64,000 nt of DNA from Calliphora vicina (lineage: Eukaryota > Arthropoda > Insecta > Diptera > Calliphoridae): positions 120,759,980 through 120,823,979 of the forward strand of contig NC_088782.1 in the NCBI RefSeq assembly GCF_958450345.1, given 5' to 3'. Of this stretch, positions 22,896 through 36,027 are shown piece after piece (position 1 is the first letter of the stretch; each line of letters opens with the position of its first letter). The notes below the pieces were generated by a model. It did no database searches and was not told where the DNA came from. It worked only from the letters and a program-made list of their open reading frames with translations. The position numbers and the translations under genes are program-made.

Positions 22896-23220
22896 ATGTA
22901 TAACACGATATCTATATTGTCTATATTACCGATTTTGTAATCCAGATATTGATCAAAAATAGGTCAAAAATCTATGTTGTCCTGGGTTTTTCCTTATATC
23001 TCAGCTATTTGTGGGCCGATTTTCTCGATTTTAAATAGCAACTGAACCGGGTACATATTGGACATATTGATGTATGAATCATGTATTTATGTTATTTGGG
23101 GGCTACGGAAAGTTGATTTCAACATACAGACGGATAGACGGACATGGCTATATCGTGTATCTATAACTACCCAGGATATATATACTTTGTGGGGTCACAA
23201 ATGAAAAAAGGTAAAAATTA
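22896..23220 (-). mobile_element. DINE/Helentron-like element end
   Basis: On the minus strand this reads TGTGACCCCACAAAGTATAT, then CTGGGTAGTTATAGATAC, then GCCATGTCCGTCTATCCGTCTG. That resembles the 5' half of DINE-1-type fly repeats (start, 'AGTATATATATTCTTGAT', 'GCCATGTCCGTCTGTC'), followed on that strand by AAATCGAGAAAATCGGCCCA and the 254-bp units. Exact ends were not found. A separate TTTATACCCTTA start-like motif lies at about 23248. Confidence 0.6.
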
Positions 23221-25228
23221 CAAATGGAATGACAAACTTATTTATACCCTTACAAAAAATAATGGGCTACACTTATTCCATAATCCCTCATATTTTGATT
23301 TATGAACCACAACTTTAGATAGGTTCCATTATATGCATCCAATTTACCAACAGATTTTATTAGCCACTTAAAACTCTACCCTGACATCTATGCTGGAACA
23401 TTTCTAGTTTTTATTAGCACCATAAACCTTTCCACAACCTGAACTAGTTTAACAAAAACATCATTAAACTTGGCAACGCCCCCCCTTCAAAGCTATTAAA
23501 CCCCGTAAAATCTATAAGTTACAACTATTTAAACTACAATGTTTCAAGTAAAGTTTTCAATGTTTTAGGCTGTAAATCATGAGTGATACACATAAAGATT
23601 TTGGTATCTACTAAAGCATAACTGAAGATTAACTGAAAGTGAAAAAGTTTAAAGTTTTTTTTTTTTTTTTTGTTAAACTACTGACATTACAAGTGTTTAA
23701 ATATTTATGACCCAAACAACATAAATAGTTTTTTTTTGGCATTTTTTTTTCTCTCGTTTTGTTTTGGCTTTTGTTAACACCAAAAACTGACAGTTGCAAT
23801 TAAAGTTATACAAAAAAAAGCGATAAATGTCAGTTGAAAGATACGTATGATTTGGTTTGCCTCATTGGAGTAGTTCAGTTTTGGTGTTGGTGATGCTGGT
23901 GTTTGTAGTTGAAGTTGCATTCATGCACCTTTCAACCCTGTGTCGGAGCATTATGAAATATGGTATTAACAGCAAATTTCGTAAGTAGTAGAAGTCGTCT
24001 TTGCTGTGTGTGTGTGTTGCAAGCAATATATTTAGCTGCGTATGATAAAGATGATGTTGCAAGTTTGAAAAAAAAAATGATTAAAGTGAAGTAAAGTGGT
24101 TAATTTTATTATTCAGCAAAAGGAATTGAGTAAAAAAGCAATTTTTTGGATTTTTATATTTCTGGTCTTTGGGCCCCCTTCAGGAGATTTCCTAGAAAAG
24201 TAGGTTTTGCTCAAGTCAAGTAGCTGAAAATTTTCTTTCACATTAACACTTGTTAAAGTTATTGGTTATAAGCTAAATTTAATCTAAAAATCGCCCCCAA
24301 ATTCATCACTTATGAAAAAATCCCTAGGGGGAACCTAAGCCCAAAAATTTTAAAAATCAAAAAGACATAAAAAGTTATAAAAAAATTAGCCTTGAATAAT
24401 TAGCATTACAGGATAAACTAAAAAATTTCGAAGGCTCAATATTAAACTTCTATTGGATCTAAAACAGCTTCTTCTTGTTTTCCATAACTTTTGCCACCAG
24501 CATTTTATTAACAACTCTTCTGCATCTGCTTGTCAAACTCATATTTAAATTAATGATTTGTTTTAAAGATAACAATAATTCTATAATTTTATATTCATTC
24601 TAATGATTGTTTAGCTTATTCTAATAACAAGTCCTCATTCACATGACATTGGCTTTGTCAAAACTTTGTTAACTCCAATATAAACAGAAAAATTTTCTAC
24701 TAAAAAGACAAAAAAAAACAAAAGAATTTTTAATTGAATTTTTTTTTTTTTTGTTTCTTGCTCACTGTTTTTAATTTTGTTTAATAATAAATGAAATGAA
24801 AAACAGCAAAACAAAAAAAATTAATTTAATAATATGATTGTTATTGTCACCTCGAAGTTGTACAATGAAACTAGAACACATGTGGGAATATCTCGTGCCT
24901 TGTCATAATGCCTTTTTTTTTTGCTAGACAATCGAAAATTCAACAACAAATGTTTTCCATACACGCTGCATTTATAGCTTGCAGCATCATACAAAATACT
25001 CTAGACTTTTATAATGTTCAAGTGGCTTTGTTGGCAAAGTTTGTTGTGATCTTTGTTAGATTTTTCGTAAGGTCAATTTTATTAAGTTGCATTGAACTTG
25101 TTGAATGTGTAGATAAAATTAAGGGTGTTGTTGCACAATACCTTGAATACAAAGAAGATTTAATGAAAATGTTAGATATATTGTTGGTTTTATTTATTAG
25201 AAACAGAAGATAATGAATGAAAATAAAT
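23221..25228. other. Unassigned non-coding DNA
   Basis: A+T-rich, with homopolymers (T-run near 23655, A-run near 24065) and a short TG run near 24005. A 101-codon plus-strand open frame (24908-25213) is hydrophobic but has no family signature, splice context or codon bias I could recognise, and it was left out. Confidence 0.45.
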
Positions 25229-28060
25229 GTTAAGTCTTTATCGAACCTAAGGAGAGAATCAATCTTAGCTATTTATGTAGCTAAAGTTGAGCTTGAATCG
25301 CAGGTCTATATGTTGTCTAAGTTGAGCCTCAATTGTAGTTTTTTATGTAGCCTAAGTTGAGATTCAATCGTAGGTCTTTATGTTGTCTAAGTTGAGCCTT
25401 AATCTTAGGTCTTTATGTATCCCAAGTTAATCCTCAATTGTAGGTTTTTATGTAGCCCAAGTTGATCCTCAATTGTAGGTTTTTATCTAGCCTAAGTTGA
25501 GCTTCAATTTTAGGTCTTTATTGAGCTTCAATCGTAGGTCTTTATGTTGTCCAATTTGAGCCCCAATCTTAGGTCTTTATGTAGCTTAAGTTGATCCTCA
25601 ATTGTAGGTCTTTCTGCAGCCCAAGTTGAGCTTCAATCGTAGGTGTTTATGTAGCCCAAGTTGAGCTGCAATCGTAGGTCTTTATGTAGTCCAATTAGAA
25701 CTTCATTCACAGTCTGTTTTGTAGTCCCAGTTGAGCTTCAAACCTAGGTCTTTATTGAGCTTCAATCGTAGGTCTTTATGTAGCTCAAGTTGAGCCTCAA
25801 TTGTAGGTCTTTATGTTGCCTAAGCTGAGCCTCAATCTTAAGTCTTTATGTAGCCCAAGTTGAGCCTCAATCTTAGGTCTTTATGTTGCCCAAGTTGAGC
25901 CTCAATCTTAGGTCTTTATGTAGCCCAAGTTGAGCCTCAATCTTAGGTCTTTATGTTGCCCAAGTTGAGCCTCAATCTTAGGTCTTTATGTAGCCCAAGT
26001 TGAGCCTCAATTGTAGGTCTTTATGTTGCCTAAGCTGAGCCTGAATCTTAAGTCTTTATGTAGCCCAAGTTGAGCCTCAATCTTAGGTCTTTATGTTGCC
26101 CAAGTTGAGCCTCAATCTTAGGTCTTTATGTAGCCCAAGTTGAGCCTCAATCTTAGGTCTTTATGTAGCCCAAGTTGAGCCTCAATTGTAGGTCTTTATG
26201 TTGCCCAAGTTGAGCCTCAATCTTAGGTCTTTATGCAGCCCAAGTTGAGCCTTAATCTTAGGTCTTTATGTAGCCAAAGTTGAGCCTCAATTGTAGGTCT
26301 TTATGTTGCCCAAGTTGAGCCTCAGTCTTAGGTCTTTATGTAGCCCAAGTTGAGCCTCAATTGTAGGTCTTTATGTTGCCCAAGTTGAGCCACAATCTTA
26401 GGTCTTTATGTAGCCCAAGTTGAGCCTCAATCTTAGGTCTTTATGTAGCCCAAGTTGAGCTTCAATCGTAGGTCTTTATGTTGTCTAATTTGAGCTTCAA
26501 TCGTAGGTCTTTATGTTGTCTAATTTGAGCCTCAATCTTAGGTATTTATGTACTCCAAGTAGAGCTTCAATCGTAGATCTTTATGTAGCCCAAGTTAAGC
26601 CTCAATTGTAGGTTTTTATGTAGCCCAAGTTGAGCTTCAATCCTAGGTCTGCATGCAGTCAATAAAAAGATTCAATCGTAGGTCTTTATGTAGCCCAAGT
26701 TGAGCTTCAATTGCAGGTCTGTATGAAGTCCCTAAAAAGCTTCAGTCTTAGTTATTTATGTAGTCCAAGTTGAGATTCAATTGTAGGTCTTTATGTAGCC
26801 AAAGTTGAGCTTCAGTCGTAGGTCTTTATATAGTCCAAGTTTAGTTTCAATCCCAGGTCTGTATGCAGTCAATAAAAAGCTTCTATCGTAGGTCTTTACG
26901 CAGCCGAAGTTGAGCTTCAAACGAAGGTCTTTATGTAGTCCCTACATAGCTTCAGTCTTAGTTTTTTTATGAAGTCCAAGTTGAGCTTCAATCGTAGGTC
27001 TTAATGTAGCCCAAGTTTAGCCTCAATTGTAGGTCTTTATGTAGCCCAAGTTGTGCTTCCATTGCAGGTCTTTATGTAGTCCAATTTGAGCTGCAATCGT
27101 AGGTCTTTATATAGCCCAAGTTGAGCTTAAATCGTAGGTCTTTATGTAGCCCAAGTTGAGCTTCAATTCCAGGTCTGTATGAAGTCCCTACAAAGCTTCA
27201 ATCCTAGTTATTAATATAGTCCAAGTTGAGCTTCAATCGTAGGTCTTAATGTAGCCCAAGTTTAGCCTCAATTGTAGGTCTTTATGTAGCCCAAGTTGTG
27301 CTTCCATCGTAGGTCTTTATGTAGTCCGATTTGAGCTCCAATCGTAGGTCTTTATGTAGCCCAAGTTGAGCTTCAATCTAAGGTCTTTGTGTAGCCCAAG
27401 TTGAGCTCCAATCATAGGTCTTTATGTAGACCAAGCTGAGCTTCAATCCTAGGTCTTTATGTAGCCCAAGTTGAGCTCCAATCGTAAGACTTTATGTAGC
27501 CCAGGTTGAGCTTCAATCGTAGTTCTTTATGTAGCCCAAGTTGAGCTTCCATTGTAGGTCTTTATGTAGCCCAAGTTGAGCTTCCATCGTAGGTCTTTAT
27601 GTAACACAAGTTGAGCTTCAATCGTAGGTCCTTATGTAGCCCAAGTTGAGCATCATTCGTAGGTCTTTATGTAGCCCAAGTTCATCTTCATTCGTAGGTC
27701 TTTATGTAGCCCAAGTTCATCTTCAATCGTAGTTCTTTATGTAGTCCAACTTAAGCTTCAATTATAGGTCTTTATGTAGCCCAAGTTGAGCTTCAATCGT
27801 AGGTCCTTATGTAGTCCAATTTGAGCTCCAATCATAGGTCTTTATGTAGCCCAATTTGAGTTCCCATCGTAGGTCTTTATGTAGCCCAAGTTGAGCTTCA
27901 ATCGTAGGTCTTTATGTAGCCCATAAAAAGCTTCAATCGTGGGTCTCTATTTTGTCCATAAAAAGCTTCAATCGTGGGTCTCTATTTTGTCCATTAAAAT
28001 CTTCAAACGTAAGCCTGTATGTAGTCCATAAAAAGCTTCAATCGTAAAGTCGCACTTCTT
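25229..28060. repeat. 35-bp tandem array without the TATAG core (Sat-3)
   Basis: About 80 copies of AGGTCTTTATGTAGCCCAAG plus TTGAGC(C/T)TCAATC(G/T)T, 35 bp. Diverged at both ends and better conserved at 25790-26460, where units alternate GTAGCCC and GTTGCCC, giving 70-bp and longer super-repeats. Near 27900-28040 the units change to CCATAAAAAGCTTCAATCGT. It is unrelated to the palindromic-core satellites. Confidence 0.94.
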
Positions 28061-29233
28061 AATGTAGTTACATAGCCATAATATTGGGTGTGTGATTTTT
28101 TTTTTGCCACTTAACACAATACCTTCAACAATTATCCATTATTACTTGTCATAATATTGTTAACAAAAGTTTAAATTTCAACAACCATGATTATTTTTCT
28201 GCTAACATGACCCAATGACCTAAAGATATATATCTTTCAGTTAAATCAACATCACAAAATTCTAAACTGAAAAGAATTAAAAATAATAAGACATAAAAAC
28301 TACAATAAGTTAATAATACAATACTTCATGTTTTGTTTGTTCTTTAACAAACATGTTAATGCTTAATTAACGAACTAAGAAAAATAATTAAAAGAAAAAA
28401 AAAATATTAACACTGAAAGCTATTGTTTAAAGAATAATAATTTAGAAAATAATAGAATAAAAATTGTTGAAAAAAAAAACTGAATTAAAGACACACTTTA
28501 TTAAGAGGCAACCAATTGGCTCCATTATATATCAGGATAAAAGTAGAATTATTTAGATTATATGAATTTCAATTTGTTAAATTGGAAACAGATTTAGATT
28601 TGATTAGATTTAGGATATCAGAAAGCCTTAGCAAAACCTTAAAATTTTTATGCGCAATTTTTATTCTCCATCTAAAACCTATAATATTCTTTTCAAAAAT
28701 ATTCTAAAAATGGTAATTATTTTTATATATTTTTTTTCTGTTATTTTCATTATAAAAATTCACAGTCTATAACCAGTGTAGAGGAGAAAAAAAACAGTAT
28801 ATATGTACTCGTAATTATATATTAAAAGCACATGAGAAACCCCTTTTAATAAAACTCATGCAAAACTTCAAGGTTATTCTTTAAATAATTAAACACAATA
28901 TAGAATTAAATTAAATTTTTATTCTAATATGCCATTATAATTAATTATTAGCTTATAAATTAATAAACAAATTAGTGGAGAAAAAGCGTTGTTTAGAAAC
29001 GCTAAATTGTGTGATTGATTGATTGATGTTACCAATAATAATAAAAATACATCAAATAAATTAATTTTTTTTTGTTGGTATTTTTAACAAGATTTACTTT
29101 CTTAATAAACAAGTTAGATGAAATATGATAGAGGAATAAAAAAATTATGATGTACGATACGAGTAGGTTTTAATAAAAAAAAAAAATTTTTTTTGCACAG
29201 AACCCTTCTTCGTATTTCTTTGCTAAAAACTAA
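28061..29233. other. Unassigned A+T-rich DNA
   Basis: No gene, RNA gene or recognised repeat. Poly-A and poly-T tracts and short open frames only. Confidence 0.5.
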
Positions 29234-29964
29234 TTATACCCTACACCACCATAGTGGGGAGGGTATAATGCGTTTGTGCAGATGTTTCTAACACCCACCT
29301 TAAAGTATACCCATCGACTTAGAATCACTTTCTGAGTCGATTAAACGATGTCCGTCCTTCCGCCTGGTCGGCTGGCTGGCTGTCCATGTAAACCATGTGC
29401 GCAGAGTACAGGACGCAATTTTGAAGATATTTCGACCAAATTTGGTACATGTTATTTTTTCGGCCTAAGGACCAAGCCTAATGAAACTGGCTGAAATCGG
29501 TCCATAATTTAACCTAGCCCCCATACAAATGTCCTCCCGAAATTGGACTTTATCGGTCATAAATGTTTAATTTATATATGTATCTCCACAAGTTCCGCTC
29601 CAAATAAGTTTTATATACACAAAATTCATGTCACAAAATTTTGTTACGATCGGTCCATAATTAGTCATAGCTCCCATATGGACCCGCTTCCGAAAATCAC
29701 TTTAACGTGCATAAATCGCTTAAAAATGTTGGTAAACACACAAAATTCAACATAGTTAACTTTAATATAGACATAAATCACACGACTTAATTTCATGGTG
29801 ATCGGTCCATAATTGGTCATAGCCCCCATATAAGGGCCACTTCCGAAAATCACTCAAAAATATAAATTATTGAAATTTTTAAAAGAAAATTTTTTTTTGC
29901 TCTTTTACTTAGTGTAGGGTATTATATGGTCGGGCTTGACCGACCATACTTTCTTACTTGTTTT
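29234..29964 (+). mobile_element. DINE-1/Helentron-like non-autonomous element, copy A
   Basis: It starts TTATACCCTACACCACCATA with the nearby inverted GGAGGGTATAA, then has a short GTCCGTCCTTCC microsatellite with GGCTGGCTGGC, blocks about the 'ATTTTGAAGATATTTCG' phrase, and a 3' hairpin TGGTCGG-GCTTGA-CCGACCA followed by TACTTTCTTACTTGTTTT. This architecture (subterminal repeats, GTCY microsatellite, terminal hairpin, T-rich target) is that of DINE-1-type Helentron-associated elements. It has no coding capacity. The same family recurs at 40523, 46055, 59701 and 63711. Confidence 0.85.
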
Positions 29965-30045
29965 ATTAAAATTTCAATTTTGAGCCACAGGTTCTAAAAA
30001 CGCAAAGCTGGAATGAGAAAACGTAAAGCAGTCTCGGAAACCTGT
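29965..30045. repeat. Dispersed repeat X, copy 1
   Basis: TTCTAAAAACGCAAAGCTGG, then AATGAGAAAACGTAAAGCAG and GGAAACCT match 48700-48760 closely (AATTCCAAAGCTGGGATCAG, AAAACGGAAAGCAG, GGAAACCT). The family is not identified. Confidence 0.6.
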
Positions 30046-30285
30046 GCTTCAGCGGCGTTTTTTTTTTAATTAAGGAAGTAAAGAAAAACTTCCCGCATAT
30101 GACGTTTTGTTGATACGAAACTCGACATTCTAGAAGCAAAAAAACGTTGCTGTTTACACTATAATATTCAATAACTAAGTGAGAATAAATGACAGATATA
30201 TACCCATCAAAATGGCATATAAGTTATTAAAAACAAAAACCACGTTCAAAAGATACGTCATCTAATGTAAATCCCGAATTTTTAA
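30046..30285 (-). pseudogene. Mariner 5'-end fragment
   Basis: It closely resembles 62685-62880 (shared CTTCC-GCATATGA, TTTACACTATAAT, TAAGTGAGAATAAATGACAG, CAAAATGGCATATA). At the 62.7 kb copy this sequence leads straight into the N-terminal coding part of a mariner transposase, so this is the leader and first codons of the same family on the minus strand. It is short and non-functional. Confidence 0.65.
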
Positions 30286-31655
30286 GTCATACACCCAATA
30301 AATAGTAGAACAAAAGAAAAGATAATGAAGGAACTTACAGAAACTTGTATTTAAATGAATTTAGAGTAGTCTATTCAACAGCAATTATAGTCAAGTATTT
30401 AAGTTAAATAGCATCTCAATTTCATATGCTCTACTACCCATATTTTGAAACTCAAAACTTAAACCCACAACTTAAATTTGTTAAACACTTAAATGAGCTA
30501 TCAAATATCCCCCTTAGTACCCACAAAAAAAAAACCAAAACAATTTTCTGGCTTTCTTCATTTCAATTCCCAGCTAAAATTTCTAATTTCTTTTTAATAC
30601 GCGGAATCATTTAAGCATAAAACAAAAGACTTAAAGACACAAACTTGTCAATTTTGTGTAAAACGTTTGAAAAAAAAACCTAAAGAAACCCACAAATCTC
30701 ATGAGAAATCTTTATTATTTCTAGTATTTTTTTACAAACTAAAGTTGGGATTTTGAGTGGTTGAATGTGTGTGGTCCATTTGTCTGTTCTTTTTTGTGTT
30801 AAGCTTTCTTAGGTAAACAATATTGATTTAATTAACATGTTTATAATAAATTTCTTAAAAAAAAAATTCATGAAAATAAAACAGTACACTCATCAAGTTT
30901 GATGGTGTTGTCTTTCTTAAATGACAAGTCTTGGCAATGAAGTTGGACTCTTAAATTAAATATAAATTTGCTGACGATTTTCCAGTTACTTTAGAGAATG
31001 AATGGTCTGAATATTGAAATGTTATGGAGTAAATTATTTACTTAAAAAATTTCTTAAATATTAACCAAGCTTCAACAAATATTGTTAACATTAAGAGAGA
31101 GACAGATATGTTTGACATTTATGGAAATTATGGGATTGTTTTTAAAATCAATACTTGCCAGCAATTAACACTTGACTGAAATAAGGTCTAAACATAGGGA
31201 ATATTAAGTTAAAACAAAGAAAGACGGAATGAAATCTAAATATGTTTATTATGAGATGAAGATAAAGATGTCTGGTTGGAGTGGTATGTGGACTTATGTA
31301 AATGAGATGAGGGGCCAAGATAAGCTTGATGGTTTGAGAGGTGTAAAATATAAAAGTGTGTTAAGAGGGGGCGAAGTTTAAAAGTACACAATTAGAGATT
31401 GTTCTATCACAATTTAAGGTGTTTTTTTTAAACAATAACAGGAAAAAGTAAATTTCTTATTCGAAAGATCAATATATGGCATTATATTTGAAAATGATTT
31501 CGGGCATATGGCCACCCCTGCTGTTCTTGACGAAGCGCATTCTAGACGTCAAATTTTGGGCCACTTTTACAAGCAATGGTAAGGTGTCAAATCGGACGAC
31601 CTTGGAGGGCAATAGGCAGGTACATTTCTTGAAATCAACTTAAAGAAAATTGTCA
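30286..31655. other. Unassigned non-coding DNA
   Basis: A+T-rich. A G+C-richer stretch at 31500-31620 (GGCCACCCCTGCTGTTCTTG and following) may be a transposon scrap but was not identified. Confidence 0.45.
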
Positions 31656-34600
31656 CTTAGAAGACACTTTTCTATAGAAAATTGTCTATAGAAGACACTT
31701 TTCTATAGAAAATTGTCTATAGAAGACACTTTTCTATAGAAAAATTGTCTATAGAAGACACTTTTCTATAGAAAAATTGTCTATAGAAGACACTTTTCTA
31801 TAGAAAATTGTCTATAGAAGACACTTTTCTATAGAAAAATTGTCTATAGAAGACACTTTTCTATAGAAAATTGTCTATAGAAGACACTTTTCTATAGAAA
31901 ATTGTCTATAGAAGACACTTTTCTATAGAAAATTGTCTATAGAAGACACTTTTCTATAGAAAATTGTCTATAGAAGACACTTTTCTATAGAAAATTGTCT
32001 ATAGAAGACACTTTTCTATAGAAAATTGTCTATAGAAGACACTTTTCTATAGAAAATTGTCTATAGAAGACACTTTTCTATAGAAAATTGTCTATAGAAG
32101 ACACTTTTCTATAGAAAATTGTCTATAGAAGACACTTTTCTATAGAAAATTGTCTATAGAAGACACTTTTCTATAGAAAATTGTCTATAGAAGACACTTT
32201 TCTATAGAAAATTGTCTATAGAAGACACTTTTCTATAGAAAATTGTCTATAGAAGACACTTTTCTATAGAAAATTGTCTATAGAAGACACTTTTCTATAG
32301 AAAATTGTCTATAGAAGACACTTTTCTATAGAAAATTGTCTATAGAAGACACTTTTCTATAGAAAATTGTCTATAGAAGACACTTTTCTATAGAAAATTG
32401 TCTATAGAAGACACTTTTCTATAGAAAATTGTCTATAGAAGACACTTTTCTATAGAAAATTGTCTATAGAAGACACTTTTCTATAGAAAATTGTCTATAG
32501 AAGACACTTTTATATAGAAAATTGTTTATAGAAGACACTTTTCTATAGAAAATTGTCTATAGAAGACACTTTTCTATAGAAAATTGTCTATAGAAGACAC
32601 ATTTCTATAGAAAATTGTCTATAAAAGACACTTTTCTATAGAAAATTGTCTATAAAAGACACTTTTCTATAGAAAATTGTCTATAAAAGACACTTTTCTA
32701 TAGAAAATTGTCTATAAAAGACACTTTTCTATAGAAAATTGTCTATAAAAGACACTTTTCTATAGAAAATTGTCTATAAAAGACACTTTTCTATAGAAAA
32801 TTGTCTATAAAAGACACTTTTCTATAGAAAATTGTCTATAAAAGACACTTTTCTATAGAAAATTGTCTATAAAAGACACTTTTCTATAGAAAATTGTCTA
32901 TAAAAGACACTTTTCTATAGAAAATTGTCTATAAAAGACACTTTTCTATAGAAAATTGTCTATAAAAGACACTTTTCTATAGAAAATTGTCTATAAAAGA
33001 CACTTTTCTATAGAAAATTGTCTATAAAAGACACTTTTCTATAGAAAATTGTCTATAAAAGACACTTTTCTATAGAAAATTGTCTATAAAAGACACTTTT
33101 CTATAGAAAATTGTCTATAAAAGACACTTTTCTATAGAAAATTGTCTATAAAAGACACTTTTCTATAGAAAATTGTCTATAAAAGACACTTTTCTATAGA
33201 AAATTGTCTATAAAAGACACTTTTCTATAGAAAATTGTCTATAAAAGACACTTTTCTATAGAAAATTGTCTATAAAAGACACTTTTCTATAGAAAATTGT
33301 CTATAAAAGACACTTTTCTATAGAAAATTGTCTATAAAAGACACTTTTCTATAGAAAATTGTCTATAAAAGACACTTTTCTATAGAAAATTGTCTATAAA
33401 AGACACTTTTCTATAGAAAATTGTCTATAAAAGACACTTTTCTATAGAAAATTGTCTATAAAAGACACTTTTCTATAGAAAATTGTCTATAAAAGACACT
33501 TTTCTATAGAAAATTGTCTATAGAAGACACTTTTCTATAGAAAATTGTCTATAGAAGACACTTTTCTATAGAAAATTGTCTATAGAAGACACTTTTCTAT
33601 AGAAAATTGTCTATAGAAGACACTTTTCTATAGAAAATTGTCTATAGAAGACACTTTTCTATAGAAAATTGTCTATAGAAGACACTTTTCTATAGAAAAT
33701 TGTCTATAGAAGACACTTTTCTATAGAAAATTGTCTATAGAAGACACTTTTCTATAGAAAATTGTCTATAGAAGACACTTTTCTATAGAAAATTGTCTAT
33801 AGAAGACACTTTTCTATAGAAAATTGTCTATAGAAGACACTTTTCTATAGAAAATTGTCTATAGAAGACACTTTTCTATAGAAAATTGTCTATAGAAGAC
33901 ACTTTTCTATAGAAAATTGTCTATAGAAGACACTTTTCTATAGAAAATTGTCTATAGAAGACATTTTTCGATAGAAAATTGTCTATAGAAGACACTTTTC
34001 GATAGAAAATTGTCTATAGAAGACATTTTTCGATAGAAAATTGTCTATAGAAGACACTTTTCTATAGAAGACACTTTTCTATAGAAAATTGTCTATAGAA
34101 GACACTTTTTTATAGAAAATTGTCTATAGAAGACACTTTTCTATAGAAAATTGTCTATAGAAGACACTTTTCTATAGAAAATTGTCTATAGAAGACACTT
34201 TTCGATAGAAAATTGTCTATAGAAGACACTTTTCGATAGAAAATTGTCTATAGAAGACATTTTTCGATAGAAAATTGTCTATAGAAGACACTTTTCTATA
34301 GAAGACACTTTTCTATAGAAAATTGTCTATAGAAGACACTTTTCTATAGAAAATTGTCTATAGAAGACACTTTTCTATAGAAAATTGTCTATAGAAGACA
34401 CTTTTCGATAGAAAATTGTCTATAGAAGACACTTTTCTATAGAAAATTGTCTATAGAAGACACTTTTCGATAGAAAATTGTCTATAGAAGACACTTTTCG
34501 ATAGAAAATTGTCTATAGAAGACATTTTTCGATAGAAAATTGTCTATAGAAGACACTTTTCTATAGAAGACACTTTTTTATAGAAAATTGTCTATAGAAG

Positions 34601-34950
34601 ACACTTTTCTATAGAAAATTGTCTATAGAAGACACTTTTCTATAGAAAATTGTCTATAGAAGACACTTTTCGATAGAAAATTGTCTATAGAAGACACTTT
34701 TCGATAGAAAATTGTCTATAGAAGACATTTTTCGATAGAAAATTGTCTATAGAAGACACTTTTCTATAGAAGACACTTTTCTATAGAAAATTGTCTATAG
34801 AAGACACTTTTTTATAGAAAATTGTCTATAGAAGACACTTTTCTATAGAAAATTGTCTATAAAAGACACTTTTCTATAGAAAATTGTCTATAAAAGACAC
34901 TTTTCTATAGAAAATAGTCTATAAAAGACACTTTTCTATAGAAAATAAAA
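31656..34950 (+). repeat. 31-bp satellite with two CTATAG dyads per unit (Sat-4)
   Basis: About 106 copies of CTTTTCTATAGAAAATTGTC plus TATAGAAGACA (31 bp). The unit holds two palindromic centres, TTTTCTATAGAAAA and TCTATAGA. The block 32610-33500 has TCTATAAAAGACA instead, which destroys the second dyad. From about 33960 the units carry CGATAG variants and 17-bp half-units, arranged as a higher-order repeat: half-units start at about 34057, 34291, 34556 and 34759. Confidence 0.97.
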
Positions 34951-36027
34951 GATATAGTCTGGAAGCGCCCTATATTTAAACACCCTATTTTATTCATATA
35001 TTCTTTCTAATAAACTCATTAAAATCCTCCTTTAAAAGCATTACTCATCTCACAATTCATATGTATAATGATGCGTGATTAAATACAATTTTATTTTGTA
35101 ATATATGAAAAAAAAAACTTTAATTAAATTAAGCTTTTTTTCACTGTCATAAAAAGTGCAAACTTCAATTTTTTATTTTCTATTTGAAGCAATTAATTAG
35201 ATCCGGTTGAGAATGTTAGACGTTTTTTTTCCTGACTTCTCTTTATCGTGTTGCAAAGCAATAATTGTTACAATTCCAATAACTTGGCAAAATTCCCTAT
35301 GATCTTTATAAAACTATGAACTAGCAACTTGGGCTATTGTATGTTAATTGCTGTAAATAGACTGTTTTTAGCTGTTTATTGTAGTTGTAATTTATTATTA
35401 CAAAATTTCCATTAAAATACAAAGGTCACTGGTGGTTGCTGCTATTGTTGTAATTCTATAATAAACTTTATATTGTAATAAAGCAATTTAAATGCACTCC
35501 TCCAACACTGCATTGTAGACTCTTAATACAATGATTTAGTTTTTTGGAAAACCCCCTAATTACCCACAAATTATTTCATAAAACAAAACATCACACACAA
35601 AGCAAAGCAATAGTTACTTGTAAAAATAACTTTAACAAAAAAAAGTTTTTTTAATTAAAATATTAAATCTATAATCTGTAATAATTATTAAGAAAAGGGA
35701 AATTACAAAATAAGTTATTGAGCTGCTGCTTATCTCATTTTAACTTAGACATAGCAATGATTTCAATGCATAAATTTCCTATAAAAAACAATATGTTTTT
35801 TATATATCCAAACATTCCAAAATTTTGCAAATAAATGATATTTGCTGAAAAATTTGTCACACCATTAGTATCTGTTACATTTGTTCTGTGCCAGGTTTTG
35901 TGGATACTGAGAGCAGTCGGGGAGCAGTCATTGTTTTTTTTTTGGAAATAAACAGACAAAAACATTTTATTAATAAACAAGTAACAACCCAAAATGCGAG
36001 CCGAATCTTATATACCCTTCACCAAAG
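34951..36027. other. Unassigned A+T-rich DNA
   Basis: No supported gene. Open frames are short and low in complexity. Confidence 0.5.

Noticed and set aside
24908..25213. 101-codon hydrophobic open frame
   Set aside because: No motif or supporting context. The hydrophobic residues reflect T-rich codons.
31500..31620. Possible transposon protein fragment (GHPPLL-like reading)
   Set aside because: Too short, and no family could be assigned with any confidence.
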